A stretch of 16,640 bases of DNA from JAAYHC01 sp964483175 (GCA_964483175.1 CAZAAT010000052.1:1-16640); one strand, 5' to 3'. Numbered from the stretch's first letter, positions 1 to 7,287 are shown. Numbers and translations are program-made. Notes: generated by a model not told the origin, from the sequence alone.

Positions 1-46
1 ATGGTACTTGGACCGCGAGGTCCTGGGAGAGTAGGTCGTTGCCAGG
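1..46 (+). rRNA. rrf: 5S ribosomal RNA, 3' end (partial)
   Basis: The window opens inside the last third of a 5S rRNA. It begins with the conserved ATGGTA, followed by a hairpin (GGACC, GCGA tetraloop, GGTCC), then GGGAGAGTAGG and the closing strand GTTGCCAGG, which pairs with the 5' end of the gene in 5S helix I. The order and spacing match the 3' end of Bacillota 5S genes such as that of Bacillus subtilis. The 5' part lies outside the window. A run of six T at 50-55 just after the final stem could act as the terminator. This implies an rRNA operon immediately to the left. The exact 3' end is uncertain by a few bases. Confidence 0.9.
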
Positions 47-204
47 AAATTTTTTATATCTAATATAACCAGTCATAACATAGCCCTCTTTGCGCCAAAA
101 GGATATAGTGAAATTAATCGCGAATAATTCTAATGGGAATTAGCCCCAGCCTTGGAATGCGCTTACAGAAGTCGCTGAACTAGTCTTTGCAGGGGGGTAC
201 ATTG

Positions 205-2064
205 ATGATTACCAGAAAAACCGCTTTCGTGGTGGGTTTCACTTTAGTTTGTACAGTCTTGGTCTTTTCTGTTCAAGCCGCGGCGGGGGTTGCCGAAACC
301 AAGCACAACCTTTCAGCCAGCGGAAAATTCTCCTACAAAACAGAGACAACGGATCAGATCTGTATTTTTTGTCATACTCCACATAATGCTAATCCTGGCA
401 CACCGTTATGGAATCATGTCCTGGCAGAGTCCTATCAAGAGCCGGAGTACCTCTTTTACTCAAGCCCAAGCAGTAAAGCGAAACGGCCCAGCGAAATAAT
501 GGGTTCAAGTAGACTTTGTTTAAGTTGCCACGATGGTACCATTGCCCTTGGAGCACTTATCAATCCTGTCCAGTCTGGCACTTATACCGTAAAAACGAGT
601 TCTGCTAGTCTAGCCTATATCGGTTATGATCTTAGCGATGATCACCCGATTTCAATTGAAATTCCCCTAGAAAACCCTGAGGTTCACAAGCCCGATCCCG
701 CTAGCCCGGTAAAGTTGGAGCGTGTTGGCGATCAAGAACTGGTTCAATGTACTAGTTGTCATGATCCCCATGATAACACCTATGAACCGTTTTTGGTAAT
801 GGATCAAGTGGATGGCAGTGGGCGTGGCGGTCAGTTATGTATCCAGTGCCATGCCAAAAGTGGTTGGCAAGACTCCGCTCACGCAATCTCTGAAAAGTTA
901 TACACCTATGATCCGGTGGACCCAATTAACCAAACCAATCCCCAGACCAAGACTATTGCCCAGTGGGGGTGTCAAGCTTGCCATGACAATCATGGGGGGA
1001 TACATGTGCCGCTTATGAATGAAATGGAAGAGGAAAACTGTTTCCGGTGTCATGATGGAGAAGCTATCGCGGGGGTTCCCGATATTAGAGGTGAGTTTAG
1101 TAAGACATATACACACCCCATTGAAGTCCGCGGGGTACACTTTCCCAACGAAAGTTTGCAGGATTATTTGAATGTTCCCTTAGACAAGCGACATGCCGAA
1201 TGTGCAGACTGCCATGAACCTCATGGGGTAAAACAAGGTGAACACAGAGCAGGCCCTGACGTACCGGATAGTATGTTTGGGACCAGCGGCCTAGAGCCGA
1301 TATGGAGTAATGGTGGTACCTGGAGTCTACCTGACTCTTGGGTACTTGTCGAAGATGCCGAATATGAGTATCAAATCTGCCTAAAGTGTCACTCCTCCTA
1401 TAGCTATGGGGATGACCCACCACCGTCGCCATCACGTGTCGACGAGGAGGGAGCAGAGGCTGCAAAACAGACCCCCATTGACCGTGATTTTAATCCCGCT
1501 AATCCAGCTACCCATGCGGTAATGGGACCGAGCTCTAATCCTAAGAGCGCCTATGGTAAGTTTACCGGTGTAGATAGGGATGGGAACCCGTGGGGGTGGG
1601 AAAGCACACTGTTGTGTAGCGATTGCCATGGCAATGATGATCCCAAAAATCCCATCCAAGGACCCCATGGTTCCGAGAATATCTTTATCCTAGTAGCGCC
1701 ATATCAAAGAGACTACACTAATGTCTGGGGCCGTAAGAGAAATGCCACCGGAGCCGAAGGGACTAAAGACCATTTGTGCTTTAGGTGTCATGACTATGAG
1801 TTTTATGCTAGTGCGGGTGATCCAAATTATATCTCGGCATTTAGTGGTTCACGGGGGACGAATTATCATGTTTACAATAACAAACACAAGCGAGCGGGAT
1901 GCCAAGCTTGTCACTCGGCGGTGCCACATGGCTGGCATAGACAGGGTTTTTTGGTGAAAATAGGTGATCCGTCACCATATGGAGATGGGGCCAAAAATCG
2001 TGATCTACCCGTAGCAGCGCCAGGCGATTATCCTTGCGGCAAAAATATAATCTGTCATCCATAG
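205..2064 (+). CDS. secreted multiheme cytochrome c (doubled CXXCH type)
   Basis: This is a 619-residue exported cytochrome with 11 classical CXXCH heme-binding motifs, whose first Cys residues are at 53, 105, 182, 212, 256, 279, 333, 392, 471, 525 and 566. A last CGKNIICH (CX5CH) starts at 611, three residues from the C-terminal end. ATG 205 is chosen because AGGGGGG at 191-197 sits 7 bases upstream; an in-frame start at 187 has no such site. The N-terminus is a Sec signal peptide (basic ITRK, hydrophobic core, likely cleavage after VQA near residue 25). There is no lipobox and no other membrane segment. Phrases such as CTSCHDPH and the N-terminal PLWNH fit the doubled-CXXCH family of respiratory electron carriers. 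A role in electron transfer outside the cytoplasmic membrane is inferred from the family; the redox partner is unknown. It stands alone, 78 bases before the YitT gene, with no heme-maturation genes in the window. Confidence 0.92.
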   Translation: MITRKTAFVVGFTLVCTVLVFSVQAAAGVAETKHNLSASGKFSYKTETTDQICIFCHTPHNANPGTPLWNHVLAESYQEPEYLFYSSPSSKAKRPSEIMGSSRLCLSCHDGTIALGALINPVQSGTYTVKTSSASLAYIGYDLSDDHPISIEIPLENPEVHKPDPASPVKLERVGDQELVQCTSCHDPHDNTYEPFLVMDQVDGSGRGGQLCIQCHAKSGWQDSAHAISEKLYTYDPVDPINQTNPQTKTIAQWGCQACHDNHGGIHVPLMNEMEEENCFRCHDGEAIAGVPDIRGEFSKTYTHPIEVRGVHFPNESLQDYLNVPLDKRHAECADCHEPHGVKQGEHRAGPDVPDSMFGTSGLEPIWSNGGTWSLPDSWVLVEDAEYEYQICLKCHSSYSYGDDPPPSPSRVDEEGAEAAKQTPIDRDFNPANPATHAVMGPSSNPKSAYGKFTGVDRDGNPWGWESTLLCSDCHGNDDPKNPIQGPHGSENIFILVAPYQRDYTNVWGRKRNATGAEGTKDHLCFRCHDYEFYASAGDPNYISAFSGSRGTNYHVYNNKHKRAGCQACHSAVPHGWHRQGFLVKIGDPSPYGDGAKNRDLPVAAPGDYPCGKNIICHP

Positions 2065-2142
2065 AAGATAACTATAGGTAAAGCAAATTGAGACCGATAA
2101 TACTATGGGGATATTTGATGATGCCTACTGGAGGCAGAGCTG

Positions 2143-3015
2143 ATGGGCTTGTCTGAACGCTATTCTCACTCTCTTAGGATTATTGCGGGGAGTATTATCG
2201 CGGCTTTTTCCATGCGACTATTTATTATCCCGAATGGACTATTGGCCGGTGGGGTTTCCGGGCTGGCTTTGATTTTGCACTATCTAACTCAGATCGAAGT
2301 TAGCCTCCTGATAGTACTGATAAACATTCCGATTTTTATATTCGGCTGGTTTCATCTACACCGCGGGTATATGCTGCGCAGTATCATCGGCGTAGCAGGA
2401 TTCACCCTGTTTATACGGTTATTTGCGGGTCTACCTCCGCAAGTCTTCCCGGAAGAACTGATTTTACCTGCTTTGTTTGGCGGATTTGTCAACGGTATCG
2501 GGTTTGGCCTGATCTTTCGGGGTAGAGGGTCAACCGGTGGTACTGATATCATTTCCCTCATTCTCCACCGGCGCTATTCTTATGGTGTTGGTACCTTGAA
2601 TCTAGCATTTAACATCATCATCATTGTCTCGGGAATTTTCATCTATGACTTTCGCCTAGTAGGATATACGATAATTTCAATGTTTGTAACAGGTATAGTA
2701 ATTGATCGGATTCAGCTCGGTTTCAACCGGGGGATGTGGGTGATGATTGTTTCGCAATATCCTGATCAGATCAAACAGGCAATCATTAAACGCCTTCGCC
2801 GCGGGGTAACGATTTTGCATGGTGAGGGTGGATATACCAATACTGCCCTCAAAATTGTGATTACCACTGTTTCCAGGACGCAGTTGGCTAAATTAAAGGA
2901 TATTGTTGCTGAGATCGATGAGCATGCCTTCGTAACGGTTAGTGAAACAGCGGAAGTGTTGGGTCGAGGCTTTGCTCGTCAGTTGGAGAAATCACAGGTA
3001 AGTCAGCGCGGTTGA
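2143..3015 (+). CDS. YitT family membrane protein (DUF161 + DUF2179)
   Basis: This 290-residue integral membrane protein has about five or six hydrophobic segments in residues 8-205, including the glycine-rich YitT pattern GLLAGGVSGLAL near residue 30 and RGRGSTGGTDI near 127. A cytosolic C-terminal DUF2179 domain runs from about 210 to 280, with the typical RGVTILHGEGGY, VSRTQLAKLK, and AFVTVSETAEVLGRGF. The length and domain order are those of the whole family. The start has a GGAGG at 2130-2134, 8 bases upstream. YitT proteins are widespread in Bacillota and are thought to be transporters, but their substrate is not established, so I give no function beyond the family. It is separated from both neighbours by intergenic DNA and may be a single-gene unit. 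Confidence 0.93.
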   Translation: MGLSERYSHSLRIIAGSIIAAFSMRLFIIPNGLLAGGVSGLALILHYLTQIEVSLLIVLINIPIFIFGWFHLHRGYMLRSIIGVAGFTLFIRLFAGLPPQVFPEELILPALFGGFVNGIGFGLIFRGRGSTGGTDIISLILHRRYSYGVGTLNLAFNIIIIVSGIFIYDFRLVGYTIISMFVTGIVIDRIQLGFNRGMWVMIVSQYPDQIKQAIIKRLRRGVTILHGEGGYTNTALKIVITTVSRTQLAKLKDIVAEIDEHAFVTVSETAEVLGRGFARQLEKSQVSQRG

Positions 3016-3220
3016 AGTTAGCAGATCAGCCAGAAATTCCTTATAGGTGGATAGATGATCCTAACCGAATAGAAATTAACAGAGACGTCACTTTAAGTGT
3101 CAACGGTTCCAACCTGGTCACCTTTCCAGATCTGAGTAGGCAGGTCACATCTAATTCGCCAGGATAGCTCGCAGGTAATTAGAGGCGGAGCCAGAAGTAA
3201 TTCACAGCGGGGGAGTGTTT

Positions 3221-3871
3221 ATGCGTCGAATTTTGACCTTTGTGACCTTGATACTAATGGTGATGGCTATACCTGTTAATGCTGGTATCTCCTCCGTTCA
3301 CCTTGGTTATGGGTCTGGGTTAATGGTCGAATCTTCAACTGCAGAGGCCGAACGTGAGAAACTCTCACTTCTCTCGCTGTCCGGAGATTGGCTTTTCCCT
3401 GAAACTCGCTGGGGTTTAGGCGTGGACCTGGCTGCTTCCGGCACCGATTTTACTTTCGGTTCAGGTTTGCAGCGGCTTAAAGTGGGTTTAATCTTTGACT
3501 GGGATAACGTCAGATTTTTTGCTGGGCCGACATGGACAATCTACCGCTCCGGCCAGGGCCCAAAGACCGAACTTGAGGGGATCGAGTTTGGTGGCAGTGC
3601 AAGAGTGGATTTTACTGATAACCTTCATTTAGAAGGCCTCTTTTCATTTGCCCCGCTACTACAAGGGGTTAGTATTACTCTGCCGGACCCGACCTTTGAC
3701 ACGTTGTTTTCTGGAAACATTTCCGAATACTATTTCGGCTTAAGCTACGACCTAGGAAAAAGAGTATCAGCCACCATAGGGTTAGGTGGCTGGCGCGTCT
3801 TGGAGCCGGTTTTGCAGGATCGGCTGGTTACGGTGGATTATCGACGGCTGGGCCTTAAATATACCTTTTAG
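3221..3871 (+). CDS. small outer-membrane beta-barrel-like protein
   Basis: This is a 216-residue secreted protein that I cannot assign to a named family. It has a clear Sec signal peptide (MRR, then a hydrophobic stretch, predicted cleavage after VNA at residue 21). The mature part alternates hydrophobic and polar residues in short strands rich in Gly, aromatic residues and Asp/Asn turns, for example near WGLGVDLAASG, LKVGLIFDW and VRFFAGPTW. The last residues are GLKYTF, ending in the C-terminal Phe typical of proteins recognised by the BAM assembly machinery. The size fits an 8-stranded barrel. ATG 3221 is chosen over GTG 3215 because the G-rich site at 3208-3214 is well spaced only for the ATG. 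It begins a tight three-gene cluster with an alkyltransferase and another barrel-like protein. A soluble beta-rich protein is the alternative. Confidence 0.7.
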   Translation: MRRILTFVTLILMVMAIPVNAGISSVHLGYGSGLMVESSTAEAEREKLSLLSLSGDWLFPETRWGLGVDLAASGTDFTFGSGLQRLKVGLIFDWDNVRFFAGPTWTIYRSGQGPKTELEGIEFGGSARVDFTDNLHLEGLFSFAPLLQGVSITLPDPTFDTLFSGNISEYYFGLSYDLGKRVSATIGLGGWRVLEPVLQDRLVTVDYRRLGLKYTF

Positions 3872-3880
3872 GTGATAGAA

Positions 3881-4387
3881 ATGATCTCCTGGAGCCTAGC
3901 AACTTTTGCGCAACTCGGTCTGATGCTCCTAGCGGAGCTGGACGGATCTTCCCTTATTTATCTTGGCTTGGGGGAGGAAGATCCCCAAGCACTAATGGCC
4001 TTTGCTGCCCGCCATTACCCGACACACGAACTAGCTTGTCGTCGGTCTCCATTATTAGAAGAAGCCAGCAATCAGATTGACCAATACTTGCACGGGGATC
4101 GCCGGGTCTTTGACCTGCCATTATCCTTAGCGGGTACTGACTTTCAAAGACGGGTCTGGCGAGCGCTGGTGGGGGTGCCTTTTGGACAGACCACCACCTA
4201 TGGACAGATAGCAACGTTAATTGGTGCTCCTAAGGCCATGCGGGCAGTTGGACAGGCCTGCGGTGCCAATCCGGTGCCGATCATCATTCCTTGCCATAGA
4301 GTATTGGCCAGAAACGGACTAGGTGGATTTTCCGGTGGGACCAACTTCAAACGAGTGCTGTTAGCAAATGAAGGGATTCTTTATTAG
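3881..4387 (+). CDS. ogt: methylated-DNA--[protein]-cysteine S-methyltransferase
   Basis: This 168-residue suicide repair enzyme transfers alkyl groups from O6-alkylguanine (and O4-alkylthymine) in DNA to its own cysteine. The acceptor is Cys138 in the signature IPCHRV, preceded by the family helix GQACGANPVPIII. The DNA-binding helix-turn-helix region DFQRRVWRALVGVPFGQTTTYGQIA lies just before, and NxGLGGFSGG follows. There is no Ada N-terminal zinc domain, so this is the Ogt/MGMT type, of normal length. ATG 3881 is preferred to GTG 3872 because AGGTGAT at 3870-3876 is a perfect Shine-Dalgarno stretch at good distance from it; that site overlaps the stop of the upstream gene, suggesting translational coupling. 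It sits between two likely outer-membrane proteins, which have no evident link to DNA repair. Confidence 0.95.
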   Translation: MISWSLATFAQLGLMLLAELDGSSLIYLGLGEEDPQALMAFAARHYPTHELACRRSPLLEEASNQIDQYLHGDRRVFDLPLSLAGTDFQRRVWRALVGVPFGQTTTYGQIATLIGAPKAMRAVGQACGANPVPIIIPCHRVLARNGLGGFSGGTNFKRVLLANEGILY

Positions 4388-4442
4388 ATGTGGAAACCCG
4401 GGAAGTATAAAATACCACATTTTACGAAAGAAGGGATCACGG

Positions 4443-5492
4443 ATGGTTAAACGGGTACTGCTATTCTTAGGGATATGTTTGTTAATTGCAGGAAGTTCAG
4501 TTGTATTAGCCATGGAACCTGATGCTCGCTCCTTCGCCATGGGTGGCGCCTACACTGCTGTAGTGGATGATGCAACCGCGGTCTACTGGAACCCGGCCAG
4601 ACTCCCGAATATTCGATTTCTAAGTATCGCTTTAGGCGTAGGCTTAGCCAGTGAGGATCCTGGAAAGACCATGGAGGCCTTTGAGACTTTACTTGATAAA
4701 GACGACTTCGAGGAGATCGACGAGATCGATATCGATGCGAATGCTTCTGGTGCATTTTTGGGGGCTATAGCCACCCGCTGGGTTGGTGTGGGTATATACG
4801 GAAATGTTGAATTAGATGCTGATGTAAAGTCCAAGAAAGACGAAGAGGCATTGGAATTTGACTGGGAATCTGGTCAGACCGCAAGCGCTCGGGCGAATGG
4901 AGTATTAGCGATAGCTAAGCCATTTAAAAGGTTTAATCTTGGTCTCGCGCTCAAGGTCGTAGGGGATGGGCGCTACACGAGTGGACAGTCTGCGTCCGCA
5001 AAAGTGGGCGAAGGCGGAGGCGAAGGCGAAGAGTCTAGCTTTACAACCCAGACGTATGGCACCGGCTATTCGGCAGATCTGGCGCTCTCGACCAGTTTAA
5101 CCCGGATGATCCAGCTGGGTTTTGTGGCCCAGGATGTATTTTCATCAATTGAGTATGAGAGAACGATCGATGGCGATATACCGCTAGAACCTGGCAAATA
5201 TAAGGATAAACTTGATCCGACTTATCGGGCGGGGATCGCAGTTTGCCCCGGGTTTGGCTTGACTCTTGCCGGGGATATTACCAGCAACGGAGATATTCAC
5301 CTCGGGTTTGAAAAGAACACATTGTTTAATGGATTGAGCCTGCGCGGCGGCATGGTCAGCCAAGATGGGGTCACCGAGTACCGCGCCGGATTCGGGCTCA
5401 ATCTGGCGTGGTTCCATGCGGGTATTGGCATCGGCTTTAGCGACGACGATACCCCGAAGGCGCTGATGCTGGATGCATCGCTAACATTCTAA
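4443..5492 (+). CDS. TraF/PorV-like outer-membrane beta-barrel protein
   Basis: This 349-residue protein carries a Sec signal peptide (VKR, then a hydrophobic core, cleavage probably near VLA, residue 23). The start of the mature chain, DARSFAMGGAYTAVVDDATAVYWNPARL, is the hallmark of the conjugal-transfer TraF-like / PorV / FadL-like outer-membrane superfamily. The rest has alternating strands with Gly-rich turns, and the chain ends LDASLTF with a terminal Phe as in BAM substrates. Two acidic insertions are seen: a D/E-rich stretch near residues 77-98 and a Gly/Glu-rich stretch near 187-198, likely surface loops or turns. ATG 4443 is chosen because AAGGG at 4431-4435 precedes it and the signal peptide starts there; the longer reading from 4368 would place a charged extension before it and overlap the alkyltransferase gene. 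The true role is unknown; the TraF label reflects family resemblance and there are no conjugation genes nearby. Confidence 0.8.
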   Translation: MVKRVLLFLGICLLIAGSSVVLAMEPDARSFAMGGAYTAVVDDATAVYWNPARLPNIRFLSIALGVGLASEDPGKTMEAFETLLDKDDFEEIDEIDIDANASGAFLGAIATRWVGVGIYGNVELDADVKSKKDEEALEFDWESGQTASARANGVLAIAKPFKRFNLGLALKVVGDGRYTSGQSASAKVGEGGGEGEESSFTTQTYGTGYSADLALSTSLTRMIQLGFVAQDVFSSIEYERTIDGDIPLEPGKYKDKLDPTYRAGIAVCPGFGLTLAGDITSNGDIHLGFEKNTLFNGLSLRGGMVSQDGVTEYRAGFGLNLAWFHAGIGIGFSDDDTPKALMLDASLTF

Positions 5493-5507
5493 AAATACTT
5501 TATAAAT

Positions 5508-5532
5508 TCGACACCTATCGACGTGATTCGAC
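5508..5532 (+). promoter_or_regulatory. three TCGAC direct repeats at exact 10-bp spacing
   Basis: TCGAC occurs at 5508-5512, 5518-5522 and 5528-5532, so the copies lie on one face of the helix with 5-base spacers of differing sequence. They end 5 bases before a possible -35 element (TTGGGT, 5538-5543). This arrangement resembles binding arrays of OmpR/PhoB-type activators. The regulator is unknown and the function is inferred from spacing alone. Confidence 0.45.
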
Positions 5533-5537
5533 GTCAG

Positions 5538-5566
5538 TTGGGTCAGTGATGTGGTAATCTGATAGT
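5538..5566 (+). promoter_or_regulatory. candidate sigma-A-type promoter
   Basis: TTGGGT at 5538-5543 and GATAGT at 5561-5566 are separated by 17 bases. Each hexamer matches four of six consensus positions. A transcript starting near 5573 would run through the stem at 5584-5622 and end at the terminator at 5633-5670, giving an RNA of about 100 nt. The match is modest and the call rests partly on the helix-phased repeats just upstream. Confidence 0.35.
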
Positions 5567-5572
5567 CAAATT

Positions 5573-5670
5573 GAATGAGCATGCGAGCGAATTGGCCGCT
5601 GGCACAAGAGTGTCTTCGCTCGGATTGCTGGGAAAAACCTGTAGTGTCACTTGCGCTAACAGGTTTTTTT
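5573..5670 (+). ncRNA. candidate small structured RNA or 3' UTR
   Basis: This stretch contains a perfect 8-bp stem (CGAGCGAA at 5584-5591 with TTCGCTCG at 5615-5622) enclosing a smaller GCC/GGC helix and a CAC/GTG helix, followed by an intrinsic terminator. No open reading frame of note is present. It could be an independent small RNA, the structured 3' end of the upstream barrel-protein transcript, or a leader that attenuates the ArsR-type gene. It matches no riboswitch class that I know. The 5' end is a guess from the candidate promoter. Confidence 0.3.
5633..5670 (+). terminator. intrinsic (Rho-independent) terminator
   Basis: AAAAACCTGT at 5633-5642 pairs perfectly with ACAGGTTTTT at 5659-5668, closing a 16-base loop, and the descending arm continues into a T-run ending at 5670. 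It separates the barrel-protein cluster from the ArsR-type gene. The A-tract on the 5' side means it could also work for transcription from the right. Confidence 0.85.
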
Positions 5671-5686
5671 CATTTCAAGCAGGTGT

Positions 5687-5730
5687 TTTACAGGGTTTGT
5701 AGCGTATATTGCTAATTAGCTAATGCGCTA
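5687..5730 (+). promoter_or_regulatory. promoter/operator of the ArsR-type gene
   Basis: A 31-bp imperfect inverted repeat spans 5700-5730: outer arms TAGCG and CGCTA flank the perfect palindrome GCTAATTAGC at 5711-5720. Such dyads just ahead of a winged-helix regulator usually bind that regulator for autorepression. A possible -35 (TTTACA, 5687-5692) and -10 (GCTAAT, 5711-5716) with an 18-base spacer would place the dyad over the promoter. The dyad is directly visible; the promoter hexamers are only moderate matches. Confidence 0.5.
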
Positions 5731-5755
5731 AGGTGAGTAATAGGAGGGTTTGCCA

Positions 5756-6859
5756 GTGCCATCAGTAATGCCACTCGGTACGGATTGGACTGAAAAGGTT
5801 AGCTACAAGTATTCCGTAACCCAGGAGATGATCTGGTCACTCCATGTTTTATCCGACCCTTCCCATCATCAGGACCGGTTGGACTGGTGTTTGCGGGTAG
5901 GAAGGGAGTTGCCGGGGGGTCTGGCAGCTGACCTTGAATATCTGGGAGCAAGCTTTGACGAGTGGGGCTGCATCATTCAGCTGATAGAAGCTATCGAAGG
6001 AGAAAAGTTATTCCCATGGCCGCGAGTTTTGGCAGAACTTTCGGAGATGGGACAAGCCTTATTCGTTTATTTTATGCTTGGCCGGAAGGTCAAGGTCGGC
6101 GAATTAATCCGCTTTATCAGGCACCCCGCCTTAACTGAGCATTTTTTAGACAAGAATCCTAACTTGGGCGATCCGGAACTGATCCGTGGATTATTGGCTG
6201 ACCCGGAACGAATTCGCTCAAAACTCCTAGAAACACTGGGGCAGTATTGGAATTTGATCTTTGACCGTGAGACGAAAAGACTTGAACCTATTTTCTACAC
6301 CAGTCTGCGGGAAAAGATCGAGATAGCACAGACAGGTGGATTAGACGCATTATTGGCGTCCTTAGGACTTGGAATCCGCCTAATGAATAATCGGCTGGTC
6401 GGCCGAGCCATAATCGAGGATGAAGAAGCTGAACTGAACTTAAGTGCTGGGCAAGTGGAACGGATTATTATTATGCCTACCGTCTTTGCCACGCCCCACC
6501 ATTTTCCCATTTTTGATCAGAAACAGCTTCTCTTGCGATATCCACTCCCATACCCAGAAGACTATAGGCAGCAGCTCTCCGATGCCGAGTTACTAGAGGT
6601 ACTAAAGGGGCTCGCAAACGGAACCCGTTTAAAGATTCTCCGCTTAATTGCTGAAAAACCGCGCTATTCTGGAGAGCTTGCAGCAGAGTTAGATTTTAGT
6701 GAACCGACAATCTCACGGCATATGAAGCAGCTGCGAAAAGCCGGCATTGTCGAGGTCGAAAAAAAGGATAACTTTGTTTATTACTGTCTACAACCAAATG
6801 TCCTAGCTGCATTAGGTGATGCCCTGGCCAACTATTTAGGCCTTAATTATTGGGAGTGA
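5756..6859 (+). CDS. ArsR-family transcriptional regulator with long N-terminal domain
   Basis: This 367-residue protein ends in an ArsR winged helix-turn-helix domain (about residues 278-345). Its core is ANGTRLKILRLIAE, the recognition-helix region SEPTISRHMKQLRKAGIVE, and the wing VEKKDNFVYYCL. The metal-binding CXC motif of ArsR/SmtB sensors is absent, so it probably does not sense metal by that site. About 270 residues precede the HTH, resembling the N-terminal region of the ArsR/DUF5937 group of Bacillota and Actinobacteria, whose ligand is unknown. GTG 5756 is chosen because GGAGG at 5743-5747 is 8 bases upstream; TTG 5750 is too close and ATG 5768 too far. An inverted repeat in front of the gene suggests autoregulation. 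Its last 13 bases overlap the 3' end of the convergent perR gene. Confidence 0.85.
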   Translation: MPSVMPLGTDWTEKVSYKYSVTQEMIWSLHVLSDPSHHQDRLDWCLRVGRELPGGLAADLEYLGASFDEWGCIIQLIEAIEGEKLFPWPRVLAELSEMGQALFVYFMLGRKVKVGELIRFIRHPALTEHFLDKNPNLGDPELIRGLLADPERIRSKLLETLGQYWNLIFDRETKRLEPIFYTSLREKIEIAQTGGLDALLASLGLGIRLMNNRLVGRAIIEDEEAELNLSAGQVERIIIMPTVFATPHHFPIFDQKQLLLRYPLPYPEDYRQQLSDAELLEVLKGLANGTRLKILRLIAEKPRYSGELAAELDFSEPTISRHMKQLRKAGIVEVEKKDNFVYYCLQPNVLAALGDALANYLGLNYWE

Positions 6860-7284
6860 CAGTCGCTACATGTGCCAAAAAACTCGAGGCGATGACAGTC
6901 AATCTGGTGGCTAGAGATGCTCTTGGCCTCAGCATCTAGCTCCGGCTTGTAGTCAAGTGGTAAGTCATATACACGGCTGCACTCCTCGCAACGAAAATGA
7001 TAGTGCGGGACCGGATTGCCGTCGTAATGACTTTGGCCGGTAGAGTACTTAAGCTCTAAAATCTGCCCTGAATCGGCTAACAGTCCAAGGTTGCGATATA
7101 CCGTGCCCAAACTGATATTGGGCATTTCTTCGCGAACTTTGTGGTAAATCCAGTCTGCAGTTGGATGCGACGTAGTGCTGCGCAGCACAGTGAGAATCAA
7201 CTTGCGCTGTGTGGTCATTCGTTGTTTTTTGGAGGTATTGTTAGTAGTAGCCAAAGAATTCACCAGCTTTTTCTTAGTAATCAT
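6847..7284 (-). CDS. perR: PerR peroxide-responsive repressor (Fur family)
   Basis: This 145-residue Fur-family repressor has the same length as Bacillus subtilis PerR, and all its metal ligands fall at a constant +3 offset. The regulatory site is His40, Asp88, His94, His96 and Asp107 (PerR 37, 85, 91, 93, 104), and the structural zinc is Cys99/Cys102 and Cys139/Cys142 (PerR 96, 99, 136, 139). The DNA-recognition helix is SLGTVYRNLGLL. PerR with iron senses hydrogen peroxide by histidine oxidation and derepresses catalase, peroxidase and iron-storage genes. Asp at position 88 favours PerR over Fur or Zur. The start ATG has only a weak ribosome site (TAGGA directly adjacent), so a slightly different start remains possible. 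The gene converges on the ArsR-type gene, overlapping it by 13 bp, and diverges from the Moco/Tat operon across 120 bp. Confidence 0.92.
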   Translation of the reverse strand: MITKKKLVNSLATTNNTSKKQRMTTQRKLILTVLRSTTSHPTADWIYHKVREEMPNISLGTVYRNLGLLADSGQILELKYSTGQSHYDGNPVPHYHFRCEECSRVYDLPLDYKPELDAEAKSISSHQIDCHRLEFFGTCSDCHSQ

Positions 7285-7287
7285 TCC

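Noticed and set aside
39..67. TTGCCA with AATATA 17 bases downstream as a cytochrome promoter
   Set aside because: The -35 lies inside the conserved 3' end of the 5S rRNA and the rest is A+T-rich by nature, so the match is likely chance.
50..204. Cyclic-di-GMP riboswitch ahead of the cytochrome gene
   Set aside because: Such riboswitches do control cytochromes in other bacteria, but the conserved core segments of that class are not present here.
1097..1465. Open frame on the - strand within the cytochrome gene
   Set aside because: It is a shadow of the cytochrome reading frame, with no ribosome site or recognisable protein features.
3016..3220. Intergenic region after the YitT gene
   Set aside because: It contains only a small CACT/AGTG hairpin near 3090 and two GGTCAC copies 27 bp apart; no gene, terminator or convincing promoter was found.
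4368..4442. Longer start for the TraF/PorV-like protein
   Set aside because: It would overlap ogt by 20 bases and put about 25 charged residues before a well-formed signal peptide; ATG 4443 has a good ribosome site.
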